DNA of 64,000 nucleotides, taken from positions 62,929,888 to 62,993,887 of the forward strand of contig JAYGXS010000004.1 in assembly GCA_036362985.1 (NCBI GenBank), written 5' to 3'. Shown here one piece after another: positions 1-10,765 of this stretch. The stretch's first letter is position 1, and every line of letters starts with the position of its first letter. Position numbers and translations under genes: made by a program. This stretch comes from Ligula intestinalis (lineage: Eukaryota; Platyhelminthes; Cestoda; Diphyllobothriidea; Diphyllobothriidae). The notes under the pieces were generated by a model. The model saw only the letters and a list, made by a program, of their open reading frames with translations, did not search any database and was not told where the DNA came from.

Positions 1-11
1 GTCTATCTCCG

Positions 12-515
12 ATGATGTGCTCGAGCATGAGTGCGAAAGCTCAGACGAATAAACATTCTCCCCCAGAGATCGCCTTACCTTATCCTTCCATTCCAATACC
101 TGGGGTCAGCATCTTCGCTTATATCCATGATAAATTTGGGCGCGAAGCGCTTCACCATTCACGGTGCTGGGAAACCTTTGCCTATAGACAGGGCTCTTCA
201 TGGGAACAATTAGCCTTTCTGCACAACTGCCTGAGGTCTGACATCATGCCGAAGAGCGTCGCGGTGAGACCACCAGCTAGAACTGAGTTCGGCCGGGAAG
301 TCGCAAGAAGCTGCAGCCGACGCCTATTGAGGACCATCATAAACGAATGCCACATGCGTCTGCGAAAATACGACGCTGAGATTGAACGAGAGAAAGCGGC
401 ATGTACGTCACAGCTAGAGATGGAAACACTGCATAACCTAAGGCGTTGGATCTCGACCCCCAACACTGGTGTACTGATGAACTGTCACCATCATCCATCG
501 ACGACCGCTAATTAG
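12..515 (+). pseudogene. PLE lineage A, N-terminal domain only
   Basis: A 167-residue open frame. Its middle resembles the domain that precedes the reverse transcriptase in Penelope-like elements: a WETF segment, then QLAFLHNCL and a basic helical stretch rich in Arg, Glu and Lys. The PLE copy near 26.9 kb has the same order (WETFAKR, then QLKFLHRCL), which is the main basis for the call. No RT motif follows; the sequence passes into non-coding DNA and then a foldback with PLE-A-like pLTR sequence at 837-1256. The element is therefore truncated or internally deleted, much like the N-terminus-to-tail PLE-C at 60675. The left boundary may lie outside the window. Confidence 0.6.
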
Positions 516-836
516 CTATCTGCTGTCCCAACGAATTACCAGCCCCTCCCCCACTGGGAGCCTAAACACCACTTTTGCTGCCTCTCTTTCGTCCCGAATG
601 CATACCGTTATTATCTACCCGCCACTCATACATCGCTTGGCTGTCCTTTTCCGTCTGTCCTGTTGCGCCAACGGGTTTAGTCTGAATATGTTTTCTTTTT
701 CCTTTGTACGTTTCGTCTGCCGACGGGTAGATGTTGCCATAACAAAATATACAGTTTCGATTCGATTCTCTCAAGACACTTTTTCGTCTTATTTCACTAT
801 TATTTGCTGACAGAAGTAAATATGCGAGTTCCAGCC
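516..836. other. No gene recognised
   Basis: Short open frames occur on both strands, but none has a recognisable motif. A C-rich stretch near 540-560 could belong to a PLE tail. Nothing else is supported. Confidence 0.5.
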
Positions 837-1256
837 GGCAATTCAGAAGAAGATGCTAACTTTGCAACAAGATTTCGTTTTCCTGAAGTTTTAGATTCTG
901 TCGAATATAATGAGACATGAATATATTGTGCTGCATTTATAGTTTGTAGCGGCTACCCACATGCGTGCCATAATTATCAGCTCCTGTAACCACCGTTTGC
1001 GCTCGTAATTGGTGCGATGATGGCTTGGTACTAATTACGACCTCAATCGGTGCTTACGGAAGCTGATAATTATGGTCCGCATGTGCGTAGCCGCTACGAA
1101 CTAGAAAAAACGCGCGATATGTGCATGTCTCATACTTTCCTACGGTAACCTATGATTAATTATCCGCGACAGAGTCTGAAACTTCAAGAAAATAAAACTA
1201 TTGTTCCAACGATCGCATCTTCATCTTCCTCTTTATCATAATCTTCTTCTGAACGC
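837..1256. mobile_element. Foldback element with PLE-A-type ribozyme arms
   Basis: The sequence is a long imperfect palindrome centred near 1023. The inner arms start with a GTAGCGGCTAC-type word at about 946 and its complement near 1094. They continue through CATGCG and ATAATTATCAGCT into a GTAA-CACCG word close to the centre. The outer arms (about 840-910 antisense, 1160-1256 sense) carry a GA-rich stem followed by an AAAC-TTCA word and an AATAAA stretch. These match the region around GAAACGTC in PLE-A hammerheads elsewhere in the window. The ribozyme cores here have decayed. No transposase is encoded, so it is probably a non-autonomous element. A half-copy lies at 16970-17235. Confidence 0.65.
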
Positions 1257-1495
1257 TATTATTTGCTTGGAATAGTCGGCTGTTTCGTAAAATCGAATAA
1301 TTGTTAAGTTACAGCAATTATTAGTTTTTTTGTTACCTGACACCCAACATGATATCCTGAAATCTCGAAAAAACAAACAAACTACTATTGCTAAGATTTA
1401 TGATTAGCCTGTTGCTGGACCTTTTACATCTTTAATTTTTCTTACTTTGGTGAAGTAAGAAGACTTGCATTTGCGCAGGGGATATCAGAGGAATG
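1180..1495 (+). repeat. Direct repeat, copy 1 of 2
   Basis: This block is repeated at 1655-1970. Shared words in order include TTCTTCTGAACGCTATTATT, AAGTTACAGC, GAAATCTCGAAAAAACAAAC and a later AAGAAG-TTGCA-TGCGCAGGGG region. It begins inside the right arm of the foldback at 837-1256, so the duplication includes ribozyme-downstream sequence. A segmental duplication or two adjacent copies of one element both fit. Confidence 0.75.
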
Positions 1496-1654
1496 AACCC
1501 AATAGCACAAACTTTGGCGGATAAATGAACCAATAGCCCTGTAGCATGACCTTCCAATATAATAAATACAATAAATAAAGACGATGAAACGGCTGCTAGT
1601 CCGTTGGTCGCTAGTTGCACATTCATCCACTAAATGTTTTGAATATTTACTCGT

Positions 1655-1970
1655 GATGTAAGATTCCTGAAGCTGCGTTACGTCGAAAGAAAATAAACAT
1701 TTTGTTCCAGAGGTTGCACCTGTTTCTTCTGAACGCTATTATTTGTTTGGCGAAGCCCGATGCGTTGAACAAACGAGCGATTATTAAGTTACAGCGGCAA
1801 CTTTTTTCCCCCGAAACCCAACCTGGTATCATGAAATCTCGAAAAAACAAACAAACCACAATCATGAAAAAATTGTGATTACCGTGAACATGTTTGTTGC
1901 TGAAAGTTTAGAAACTAAATATTATTCCCACTTCGGTAAAATAAGAAGTTTGACATCTGCACAGGGGTTG
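1655..1970 (+). repeat. Direct repeat, copy 2 of 2
   Basis: Diverged second copy of 1180-1495 in the same orientation, with the same word order. The left edge has a decayed ACGTCGAAAG-AAAATAAAC stretch comparable to the downstream flank of the PLE-A hammerhead. Confidence 0.75.
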
Positions 1971-2120
1971 TTGGATCCCGGAAGCTTCATTATGTCGAAA
2001 GATTCTTATGCCACTGTAGCTATCCGCCAGGTTTATATCCCACTGTATGCACTGTTTAGGGCAATACATATTTTAGAAACGGCTTTTTCTCTTCGCCCGT
2101 CTCGGGCATTAAAGTTCCGG

Positions 2121-2678
2121 GCAACAGTAGCTTGTGAACCCTCACTCATTAATCCCTACACCCTGCATGTTTTCCTATAAAAATGGTGGTTATCGAGTTT
2201 AATGGGTGAGAATTAGGACACACAGTGGAATATACTTTAATAAATGCTAAATGCATTTTATTTTGCTGTTTTTAGAAGCGTTTTTGATTTATATCTGCAG
2301 ATTTTCGTAAACTGTATTATCATTTAACTTATTGCGTAAAAACACGTTTATCGAATTAACAGTTTCTTGAATTTCCAGAAAAATTTGAATGGTGGTTAGG
2401 AGGTTGTCTACTTCAACTTACCTGAAGTCCAGCTTACCGCTCCGGAGTTAGGTTATTATAGTCCGCGTTGCGAAGCGCCACGCACATGCGGAAAAACCTG
2501 CTCCCAGCGGCCGCGGGAAGCAACTTTGACTACATTTATTCCCTTTACAATTACTTTTAAAATTTCCTACTCTTCCTATCCTATTTCCTTACATCACAGA
2601 TCTCTATAACCACCGTTTTTGTAGGACAAAGTTCTGGGACTAGGGGTATATGCGTGGGGCTACATAAGCTTCTTTTGC
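2121..2678 (+). mobile_element. R1 inverted-repeat element, copy A
   Basis: About 560 bp with imperfect terminal inverted repeats of roughly 65 bp. The left end runs from GCAACAGTAGCTT through TTTCCTATAAAAATGGTGG. The right end is its complement, including AACCACCGTTTTTGTAGGAC and TACATAAGCTTC. There is no coding potential. Three further copies lie at 5901, 7228 and 42926, all on the same strand. The structure is that of a non-autonomous DNA transposon (MITE). I could not assign a superfamily or find a clean target-site duplication. Confidence 0.75.
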
Positions 2679-3778
2679 TGAGTGTCGACATATGCATTGA
2701 ATATCTGCCTGAGATGGCGTTAGTTTGCTGCTCAGACTAGGTGTTACCTCTGCTTTTTGAAATTGTAAATGTATGCCCGACGGCAAGCAGGGTGGAATGG
2801 TGTTAACCTCAACAACAGAGAAAAAACTAAAAGCTGCCGGCACGCTGATCACCGAAGCTGATAAGGGGTGCTAAAAGTGCTTGCAACAGCGCTCAATTTT
2901 GGCCGAGCTGCCGACAATATGGTCGCTTGAGTAAAGTGAGTTAGAAGTTATTTTTTGAGTAAAGGAAAATGTCAAAATTAAAAAATACCACAGTATCTAC
3001 TAGTAAGGACACAGAAAATGCAGCTTTGAAGTGCACGTGTGTGCACTTCTAGCTAGTATCTTTGGTCGCCAGTATGATAAATAATTCCGTAAGTATCATT
3101 CTGTCTCGGAAATTAACGAGTACATTTGCGAGTAAGCGTGGTGGTCATAGTAAGCTGACTGCGCTGACAGTTAGTTGAGGAGAGCTTGATTTTGGGACAA
3201 AGTTGGAGATGTTTTGATGGGCAGTCATGACGTTTTACTGTCAATGGACTCACGCAAGTGTTCTCCTTATGTAAATCCAAAAATTTGCTCTCAGCTGAAA
3301 TAACAGCTTTTTACTGCCTTCCGCTGTCATTTACTGTGAAATGTTACCGAGGTGGCTGATCCCAGTTCGTTGGCGCATTGCCTTCACATAATTTTACCAT
3401 ACTAAGACGACTTTTACTTCAAAAGGAGTGTCCAAATTAGGGGAATACTTTTGGGCAAGTGCGAACGATAATATGACTATCTCGACGGTGTTGTGACATT
3501 TGACTCCACACGTTGAGCCTGAATACAAATATTTTACCTGAATCGAAGGCAATCAGTCTGGCTGGTTGCATCGCCATTGTATGAAGTCTAAGTTAACGGG
3601 TGTTTGTAGTTTTTCTGGAAGAAATGTTGACGAGTGGCTACTTCTTGTCAATTAAGCTCAATATTCCCTCGCTGTTATCTCATCGAGAACCAAGTCAAAT
3701 CTAACCTAAGACTGCCCGGATAAATACGGACCTTTAAGATAACAACAAGACCATCTTTAGTTACAATGGGATATGTGG
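2679..3778. other. No gene recognised
   Basis: Only short frames on either strand. A self-complementary GTGCACGTGTGTGCAC word near 3033 resembles words in repeat R2, but no full copy is present. Confidence 0.5.
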
Positions 3779-4075
3779 CTATATAGTGACCAGCTCCACA
3801 GGAAGTGCATTTGTGAACACTTTTCGTGACTATCTCAGGTCAACGTGCATTTAAGGAACACTTGATGCTTCCGGTTTCGGAAACAGCCAATCACAGGCCG
3901 ACTTACCAGGACCTCATTTGACGGATGCCGGGAAAATATCACTTCAGACGCCATCCACTGGCTTGCGGTCGTCTGATAGTCAATTTAGGACTGCCCATTC
4001 TCCCATTTATTCTGTACAGAATATATTCTGCCCACGACTCTGGCCTTCTATGACTTCTCTCTTCTTAAGAAAACA
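3779..4075 (+). repeat. R2 repeat, copy 1
   Basis: About 300 bp shared with 19133-19440 (+) and with the complement of 23560-23795. Common words include AGTGCA-TTGTGAAC near the start, AACAGCCAATC, CTCA-TTGACG, TCACTTCAGACGCC, GTCAATTT and CTCTGGCCTTC near the end. In the second copy R2 runs directly into a PLE-A pLTR, so R2 may be part of a PLE-A-derived composite or a frequent neighbour of it. It has no coding signal. Confidence 0.6.
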
Positions 4076-4129
4076 GTAGTTGCCAATGTCTAAATCATTT
4101 AGTCTTTGTGATAGCTCCACCAAATATTT

Positions 4130-4430
4130 ATATAGGTTAAATACTTATTTATTGGATTTGGGTAGGTGTAGATTCCTCCCGACTCGTTCATCCCACGTCA
4201 GGACTCCCTTACGTGTTACCATTTGGGTAAGTGTTCGGCATTGGCGTATGGGATTATTCAAACGCTATATTTAGTTGAAAGAGCTTAGGGATAGATTAAG
4301 GATTACGAATTACAGTTGAAAGTTCGTACTAAGGTTCGGGTTAGAGGATTATTCCTAAGACAATGGTTACAGGATAAGGGTTTGACTTTAAAAATAAGTT
4401 TAAATTTGAGTTTGGAGATTGTTCCTGACA
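4130..4430 (+). repeat. Low-complexity G/T/A stretch with telomere-like words
   Basis: Many short words such as TTAGGG, GGGTTAG, GGATTA and TAAGGGTTT recur without a fixed frame. They resemble a decayed interstitial (TTAGGG)n tract, but no run of perfect units is present. It could equally be simple low-complexity DNA. Confidence 0.3.
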
Positions 4431-5900
4431 GTCTATCTGATGCTAGTTATATTCACATTTTCCAAATTTGTGTGTCCACGTCCATCTTGATAATACCGTA
4501 CTTAGTTCGCCAATGTTATGGGCAATGGAAATTTTCCTTGAAAACCCTTATATATTGAAACGTCACAGTGGATTCATTCCCTGACTTATTGCAGCCTAGA
4601 TTACGGAGATTTTATCAAGCGCATAGTGAAATCTGCCATGAAAACTTGTGTTTCCCAATGGCATTTGTGAAAGACCCAAACCCTTAGGCTGAATCATCAT
4701 CGTCCCGCTTTCGCAAAAATCGTTATGGAACTGCCGTCATTAGGACAACGACATATAGTTCATAAGTACCCGGCTGGTCGGATATTCTAACCTACTGACG
4801 AAGACAGCCTTTGCAGCTTAAAATATTATCATTTATTTTTGGTACCAATGCGTTAAATCAGGACAACTGCGCTTGTCTATACTTTCTACGGTGTGCTTGC
4901 GTCGTAAACTAATTGCCCTTACAAATGTAAGACTCAGCCTTCCGAACTGGAACGACACGTAGGTCTTCGTTGCGGTACTATGCATAAACTAAGTGCTAGG
5001 CCCTCTATAGTGCAAAAGAGCACCTTTGTAATTCATCGCTGTCTGGATATTCGCAATAAATTCATGATTCGCCACGTGGTTGTTCTTTTGCCGCGTTAAA
5101 CTTTCTGGTGCGGTTCTTACCTGTTTCTCCACTGACTGGAAAAAAAACGGTTAGAGAGCGAATTGGCAAGATAACCTTTAACAATCAGATTGGACCTGAT
5201 ACTGCGCAGCTGAACTGATGCCCCACGTGTCCTTAATGGTTGCGTTCGTAACGTACACTGGCTACGTATATTGCCAGCACACCTGATCGTATTTGGCAAA
5301 ATATCATGCCAACGCCGTCTTCTTAATGGCTTATGCATCTTACAGAGTGCAAGGGCCCAAAGAGTGTATTATAATCTACGTTTAAGAATTTGATTTGCTA
5401 AAATAATTAAACCTGCGTTACAATTTCGGTTTCTATATACCACCTACCTTATTTGTTTGCCCTTTTTTAAACCTCCGTCCCGCATCATCATACTCAACCT
5501 GGTGCTCTGCAACTAACGTGGAACCCTTAAGGGAAAAAATGTGAAATCTAAGAAAAGGCATCAATAACACACAATAAATGTGTAAACCTATTGTTTGGGG
5601 AAGTGATGGTAGCACTAGCAGACGTAAGGTAAAGTATTCAACTTACGAGCTGCAGAATGGGGACAGCCTGGTTTCCAGATTAAGGGGTTCAATTCTCACA
5701 AACTCAACTGATGTACACGACTGGGTGCCCTTTAGTGCATACACATTAACATATCACATGAAACAGTTACGATGGCTGATCTGAAAAAAGATGATGACCT
5801 TCGTAATTATTATGAAAAATGAATAAGATGAATAAGTTGCATATGGAGTAGCATTACAAGAAAACATTCATAGACGATCTCATATTAATAGCGGATAATA
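4431..5900. other. No gene recognised
   Basis: A 73-codon frame on the minus strand (5117-5338) and a 68-codon frame on the plus strand (5578-5784) were read, and neither has a recognisable motif. No repeat shared with the rest of the window was noticed. Confidence 0.5.
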
Positions 5901-6440
5901 GCGGATATCTTATGTAAACTTACTCATTAATCACTGCGCCCTGCATGTTGTCCTAAGAAAAAAGTGGTTGTAATGTTATGTGGAATATGCTTTGATAAAT
6001 TCTCAATGCATTTTCATTTTAATATATTTAGACGTTTTGTTGGTTTATATCAGAAGATATTCCTAATCGGTATTATCGTTTAACTAACTGTGGAAAAAGC
6101 CGATTATCAAATTGCAACTTCCTTGAATTTCTCGAGAAATTAAAATGGTAGTTAGGAGGTGGTCTACTCAAACTTACCTGAGGTCAAACTAACTGTTCTT
6201 GAGTTAGATTAGTATAGTTCTCGGTGCGAATTGTCGCACACACCTTATATTCGGAACCACTTACTGCCAGCGGCCGTGGGAAGCAACTTCGACTAAATTT
6301 TTTCCTTTCACACTTACTACTAAACATTTCCTTCCTTGCCTATCCTATTTCCCCACCCCCAAAATTTTATAACCACCGTTTTTCTAGGAAAAACGCTGAG
6401 ACTAGGTGTATATGAGTGGGCCTACATAAGCTAATTTTGC
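5901..6440 (+). mobile_element. R1 inverted-repeat element, copy B
   Basis: Aligns with R1 copy A over its whole length. The left end has TTATGTAAAC and CTCATTAATC. The middle has GGTAGTTAGGAGGT and the CAGCGGCCG-GGGAAGCAAC block. The right end has ATAACCACCGTTTTTCTAGG and CCTACATAAGCTAATTTTGC. The terminal inverted repeats are more decayed than in copies A and D. Confidence 0.75.
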
Positions 6441-7227
6441 CAATGATGGTTCTGTAGGGCACTCTGCTTTCCACAGAAAATCCTGCAGAAGGCAATGCTA
6501 GCATTTTACCGGTCACTAAAGTGTAATTTAAATTGGGAACAAATTTCTTTTCAAAGAGTGAGCGATCTTTGCTGCAATGAGATTCGATCTTCAGGAATTG
6601 TCCGCATCTAGGAAGTCGCACTTAGCGCTGCGTGCTTCATTAAAAATTACAGCAACTCCTTGTGGCCAAAACTGATTGGACAGTCAGTTCAGAAAAAGCT
6701 CGTTCTTATATGATTACCATTTTAAGGATGAAACATTTAAAACTTGGGCGATGGTTAAGCTGCACAGTCAAATGCTTTCGAACCCATGGTCCTCAATCCT
6801 CCTTTAATCTCCCTAATAAAACAGGCGAACACTACCTTGTCTTTGCACGCAACCTAAAGTCGTCTGTTTAAATTTAGGTCCGCGTGCAGATGCAAGTATA
6901 ATGGACACACACAGGGGCAACTGGCAGCCAGAGTTTCTAAGCATTTTCTAACTCAGCTTTTCAAGCACGAAAATAGACCATCGCGGTCCTTAGTTACGTA
7001 GACTTTGCTAGCCTATGTTGCATTCAGGACAGTGTTCCAAGCTTCTGTTCGAGCACGAACAAATCAAACACTGTACTACCTGAAAGCAACCTAGCTATGC
7101 CGGATGAAACCAGACCTGAGCAAGCCGCTAGACTATGCCGTTAATTTCAATTTATCGTGCTAATTTTGCGTCTACATTGAATCGCGATTGTGTGTTTTGT
7201 TAATTTCCTTACTTTTTCTTCTTTTCG
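6441..7227. other. No gene recognised
   Basis: Frames of 69 and 84 codons occur (6662-6871 plus; the other overlaps R1), with no motif. This is the spacer between R1 copies B and C. Confidence 0.45.
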
Positions 7228-7732
7228 GCAACAGTAGTTTATGTAGTAAAACTCATTAATCCCTAGTTTCAGCATTTTGTCTCGCAAAAACGTTGGTTAT
7301 TGGCTTTATGGTGAGAAATTAGGATAGGCAGTGGAAGATACTTTAAAAACTGCTATATACGTTTTTATTTTGTCGTGTTTTAAGTGGTATCCATTTATAT
7401 TTGCAGATTTCCCTAATCTGTATTATCGTGAATCATACTGAGGAACAAACTAACACTAAAATTGCAGATTTCTTGAAATTCCTGACAAATAGAAATTGTG
7501 GTTAGAAGGTTGTCTTTTTCAACTAACATGAGCTCCAACTTATTATTCAGGAATAAGCTTAGTATATTTTGCAGCCCAAAGCCCCGCGCACACTTTAATT
7601 TATATAGGGAACAACTTACTCCTAGCGGCCGCAGGAAACCAATTCAAGTGCATTTTTTTGCTGTACTTTTAGCTCTGATAATGTTCTTTCCTGCTTTGGA
7701 ATTTGAGCTACCCATTTTTTGCTCCCCATTCA
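7228..7732 (+). mobile_element. R1 inverted-repeat element, copy C (3' part eroded)
   Basis: The left end is well preserved, with GGCAACAGTAG and then TTTTGTCTCGCAAAAACG. The central GTGGTTAGAAGGTTGTC and AGCGGCCGCAGGAAACCAA blocks are also present. Beyond about 7690 the similarity fades, and a GAGCTACCCATTTTTTGC end is the best candidate terminus. The LINE starts about 140 bp downstream. Confidence 0.65.
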
Positions 7733-7869
7733 CGTGGGAATTTACTATCCTATACCATCCTCTCTAATCTTCTGCTTTTTCTGTCTGCATTTGTGATCAT
7801 GAGGTCATTTCTACAGTACACGGCTACCTTTTTCAATGCACGAAAACAAGTTATTTTATCTACAACATA

Positions 7870-9590
7870 TCACCATCCCAATATCTGCCGAATGCGGCCA
7901 ATCTGTCGCATTTGCAATTCAACGTCTTCAAAAATTCTCCATACCACAGGGAAAAGAAAGCATAGATCAGGTTGGCAGCAAGGAAACAAACTTAAGCCTC
8001 GAAATGAAATCAAACTTCCAGGATTCATGTCGACAAATTTCAGATCACTGTTTAGCAAGAGTGTCGAGTTACCAGCACTCATGTTGAAAAGAGAACGTAA
8101 GAATTCTGCAGTTATCTGTCTGCAAGAAACTTGGCTTAATAGCGATATTGAGTCGGAAGGCATAACTCCTCAATATGTTTACTCATATCGTTCAAACAGA
8201 AAATCGTTAACCAGCGCAAGATGTGGTGCAGTGGCTATCTTTGTAAACCAGCAATGGTGCACAAATTGTATAGTTTATTCATACCATATAAATGTAAAGG
8301 CCTGACGAGAATTTATCGAAAACAAACGTTCTTTGGCCAATTTATCTTTTAAATTGTAAGTCCTTATTCTCTTATTCGGACGAATAAATAGACGCCATTG
8401 CTGTAGTATGCAAGCCTATATTTTTAAGTTCTTCTTTTTAAGGCATTTTTTTGTCAGCATATACATTCCACCCTCTACATGCCAACGTGCTTAAGGCACC
8501 TTTTTGATTTTCTTTCCCAAAAACTTGCTGTACTGTCTTGCGAGCATGTTATAATTTTGAGCGGTGACTTCAACCGTGTAAATCTTCGTCCCTTTACACT
8601 GTTAGGTTTTGACGACAAAGTATCCTTCAGCACTCGTGCCGATCACCTCTAGATTACATATTGACCAACCATCCCAAACTTTTGTCGTCAAAAAGAGAGC
8701 ACCGTTCACAGGCTCAGATCATTCTGTGTTATTGGGGTTGCCAACCATCTATTGTCGCTCCCAAAAAGGGATGTTAGCAGTTCCCGAGAGGAAACTAAGT
8801 GTTCGAGACACCTCCTTACATAATATTTCTTTGCTCCGGACCGTTATATCTGGCAAAATTTCTACCCTTCAAGGGAACTCTGATGTCGAGGCATGTTGTA
8901 CTCATCTTACTACTTTTTTAAACGAAATTTGTAATGTCTGCTGTCCTCTCGACACTGTCATGGTTAAACCTGACAGAATCCCTTCTGCCCACCAAAAAAA
9001 TTTGAGACGCCAAAAGGAATTGTTCTAAAAACTAGGTCTGCAAGATAGATTAAATGATTTGGACGTCTAGATAAAGCGTGAGAATTCCAAGCTGAATGAC
9101 CTTTTTGCTCGTCAGCTTTTTACTTCTTTCGTCCAATTGCCTGCTCTTCTGCACTATTACAACTTGCAGAATAAGTCGCTTTAGAAATTATCATGCCGTT
9201 TTCCTCCAATTTTTCCAATCACTTCTAATTTGCGTATAAGACTAGGCGTAGTACACTAGACGCTGTTGTTTTGGTAGTCCATTCTGCTCTAAGAAATTAA
9301 AATAAGGGCTGCAGTGCATACGGTTTTGCTTTTCTCGACAACTCCTCAGCCTTCAATACGATCCCTCGCCGTCTACTTCTTAACAAAACTTCTGCATGTG
9401 GCTCTCCCCGCTGGGCTGTCTTTTGGCTTGGGGACTATTTCACTTCCCGCACTCAATTTGTTCAGTGCGGAGAGCAAAAATCCATAGTCCTTCCCAACAA
9501 CTGAGGAGTTCTTCAGGGGTCCATACTACCCCCTCATCTCTTCTCTCTCCACACTGATGACCTACGATCAGTGGTTGTCATTACCCACGA
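7870..9590 (+). pseudogene. CR1/Jockey-type LINE, decayed copy 1
   Basis: The fragment begins with an apurinic endonuclease domain: STNFRSLFSK, then CLQETWLNS near 8118, GAVAIFVNQQWC near 8229, YIPP near 8461, SGDFNRVN near 8560 and GSDHSVLLG near 8717. These are the ordered EN motifs of CR1, Jockey and L2-type LINEs. After a linker and an internal deletion, RT resumes at about 9250 with STLDAV, SSAFNTIPRRLL and GVLQGSIL. It stops at 9590, before the catalytic YxDD motif. Stops and frameshifts are scattered throughout. A short PLE tail seems inserted near 8270-8345. The minus-strand copy at 33278-34345 is the same family and supplies the missing C-terminal part. Confidence 0.85.
8270..8345 (+). 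ncRNA. Candidate hammerhead remnant HHR-D inside the LINE
   Basis: A CUGACGA box at 8302 is followed by a GA..UC stem, then GAAA, then an AAC/GUU hairpin and C. The order is that of a type I hammerhead. The same block occurs on the minus strand at 23872-23945, next to a PLE endonuclease remnant. The stem III bases differ between the two but the AAC/GUU pairing is kept. Helix I is weak (GGC/GCC at best). It interrupts the LINE between the QQWC and YIPP motifs, so it looks like an inserted PLE tail. Confidence 0.4.
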
Positions 9591-9880
9591 CCGCCTACGA
9601 AGCAAGTATCAATAGTTCGTGAACACAATTTCCCTTGGCAAAAACTGTTCTGACGGTTTAAGAAACACATGATTATGACTTTTTTAAACCTGAGTAACTC
9701 ATAGTTGGCCGGCTCAGGCAGGAAATAGGCGGAAGGTATTAATTGCAAGCGCGCTTTTGGGGTTGGCAACACACTCTACCGTTTTCATTGGATGACGTCT
9801 AGTATATTGCGGGATGCGGTGCTTCAAGGGCAACGTCCATATATGAGATCAAGGTTGAGCGTCATGAGCAGAGTTGAATC
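9591..9880. other. No gene recognised
   Basis: Spacer between the truncated LINE and a PLE-C endonuclease fragment. Only short frames are present, without motifs. Confidence 0.4.
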
Positions 9881-9884
9881 AGAG

Positions 9885-10215
9885 TTAGTAATGGGTTGCA
9901 CTTGTCGGCGCACATCCAAAAAGAATACGAGAGCAGCTCCCGATTTGGCTGACCAAAGGTAAAGTCAGCAGCATCAACAGCGCCATTCCTGCCCGCATAG
10001 TTGATTCCGGACATCGTATGGGCCCCAGCGAAGCCTTTTATGTAATTTAAAAGGCCCAACCAAGCTACCCAAAGTCGCTGAATCAGGCTTTGCTAGCAAC
10101 AGCAGAAGCAACAGCAATCCGGTTGAAAAAAGCCAGTTTTGAGCACGCATAAAAGCCTCCTGCAAGCCCCGAGATTGGCATGGCCAATGGTAACATAACT
10201 GCCTGCATCCTTCCG
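9885..10215 (+). pseudogene. PLE lineage C endonuclease C-terminal fragment
   Basis: In one frame the plus strand gives GRTSKRIREQLPIWLTKGK-like sequence, then SINSAIPARIVDSGH, EAFYVI, a stop, LLATAEATAIRL, and after a frame change VLSTHKSLLQA. This matches the EN of the PLE-C copy at 53237-53836 residue order for residue order (IREQIPTWLSKG, SISSAILAHLVDTNH, LATAEAVSIRL). The GIY-YIG start and everything upstream are missing. No pLTR is attached on either side. Confidence 0.7.
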
Positions 10216-10765
10216 CAAACCCGTCTCGCAACCAGCCAAGGACTGTTCACCCCACCCCCTTCCCTACTTCCATGACGAAGTTGCCTGTAATGATGAATAT
10301 AACTGTCAGTATGTTACTAATTGCCCCCTCCCTAAAGAAGTGTAATGGTCCGAGGATAATTGATCAAAAGTTACACATGCTAGCTAGATATTTTTGCAAC
10401 CTTACAGCTCCACTTACATCCTCTATGGTGAGTTCTTAGGCTTCGACTGCAATGAGACGTCGATATTAGGCAACTAACGCGATAGTGTTCGGCCCTTGGA
10501 CAAAAATAAATTGCCAGCTATATTCGCAAGTCACTTTTGTCAACTGCACACTACCCCTCCCAAGATGTCGAGATCATTAGATAACATTGTGAAACCGACG
10601 GACCCAAATCGTTATTTATACGCCTCAAATCCGTTTGCACATTAAAAAATAGGTGAAATTTCCTGAATTAAGATATTTAGATATAACTTATAAAATATTT
10701 TTAACAATAGTAGTGAAGGATATGTAAACGCTTAAGGTTAACCACGCACTGATCCAGGTATTTGC

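Noticed and set aside
9974..10231. Minus-strand frame with a run of leucines resembling a signal peptide
   Set aside because: It is antisense to a clear PLE-C endonuclease segment; the Leu run comes from a GCA/CAG-rich stretch on the other strand.
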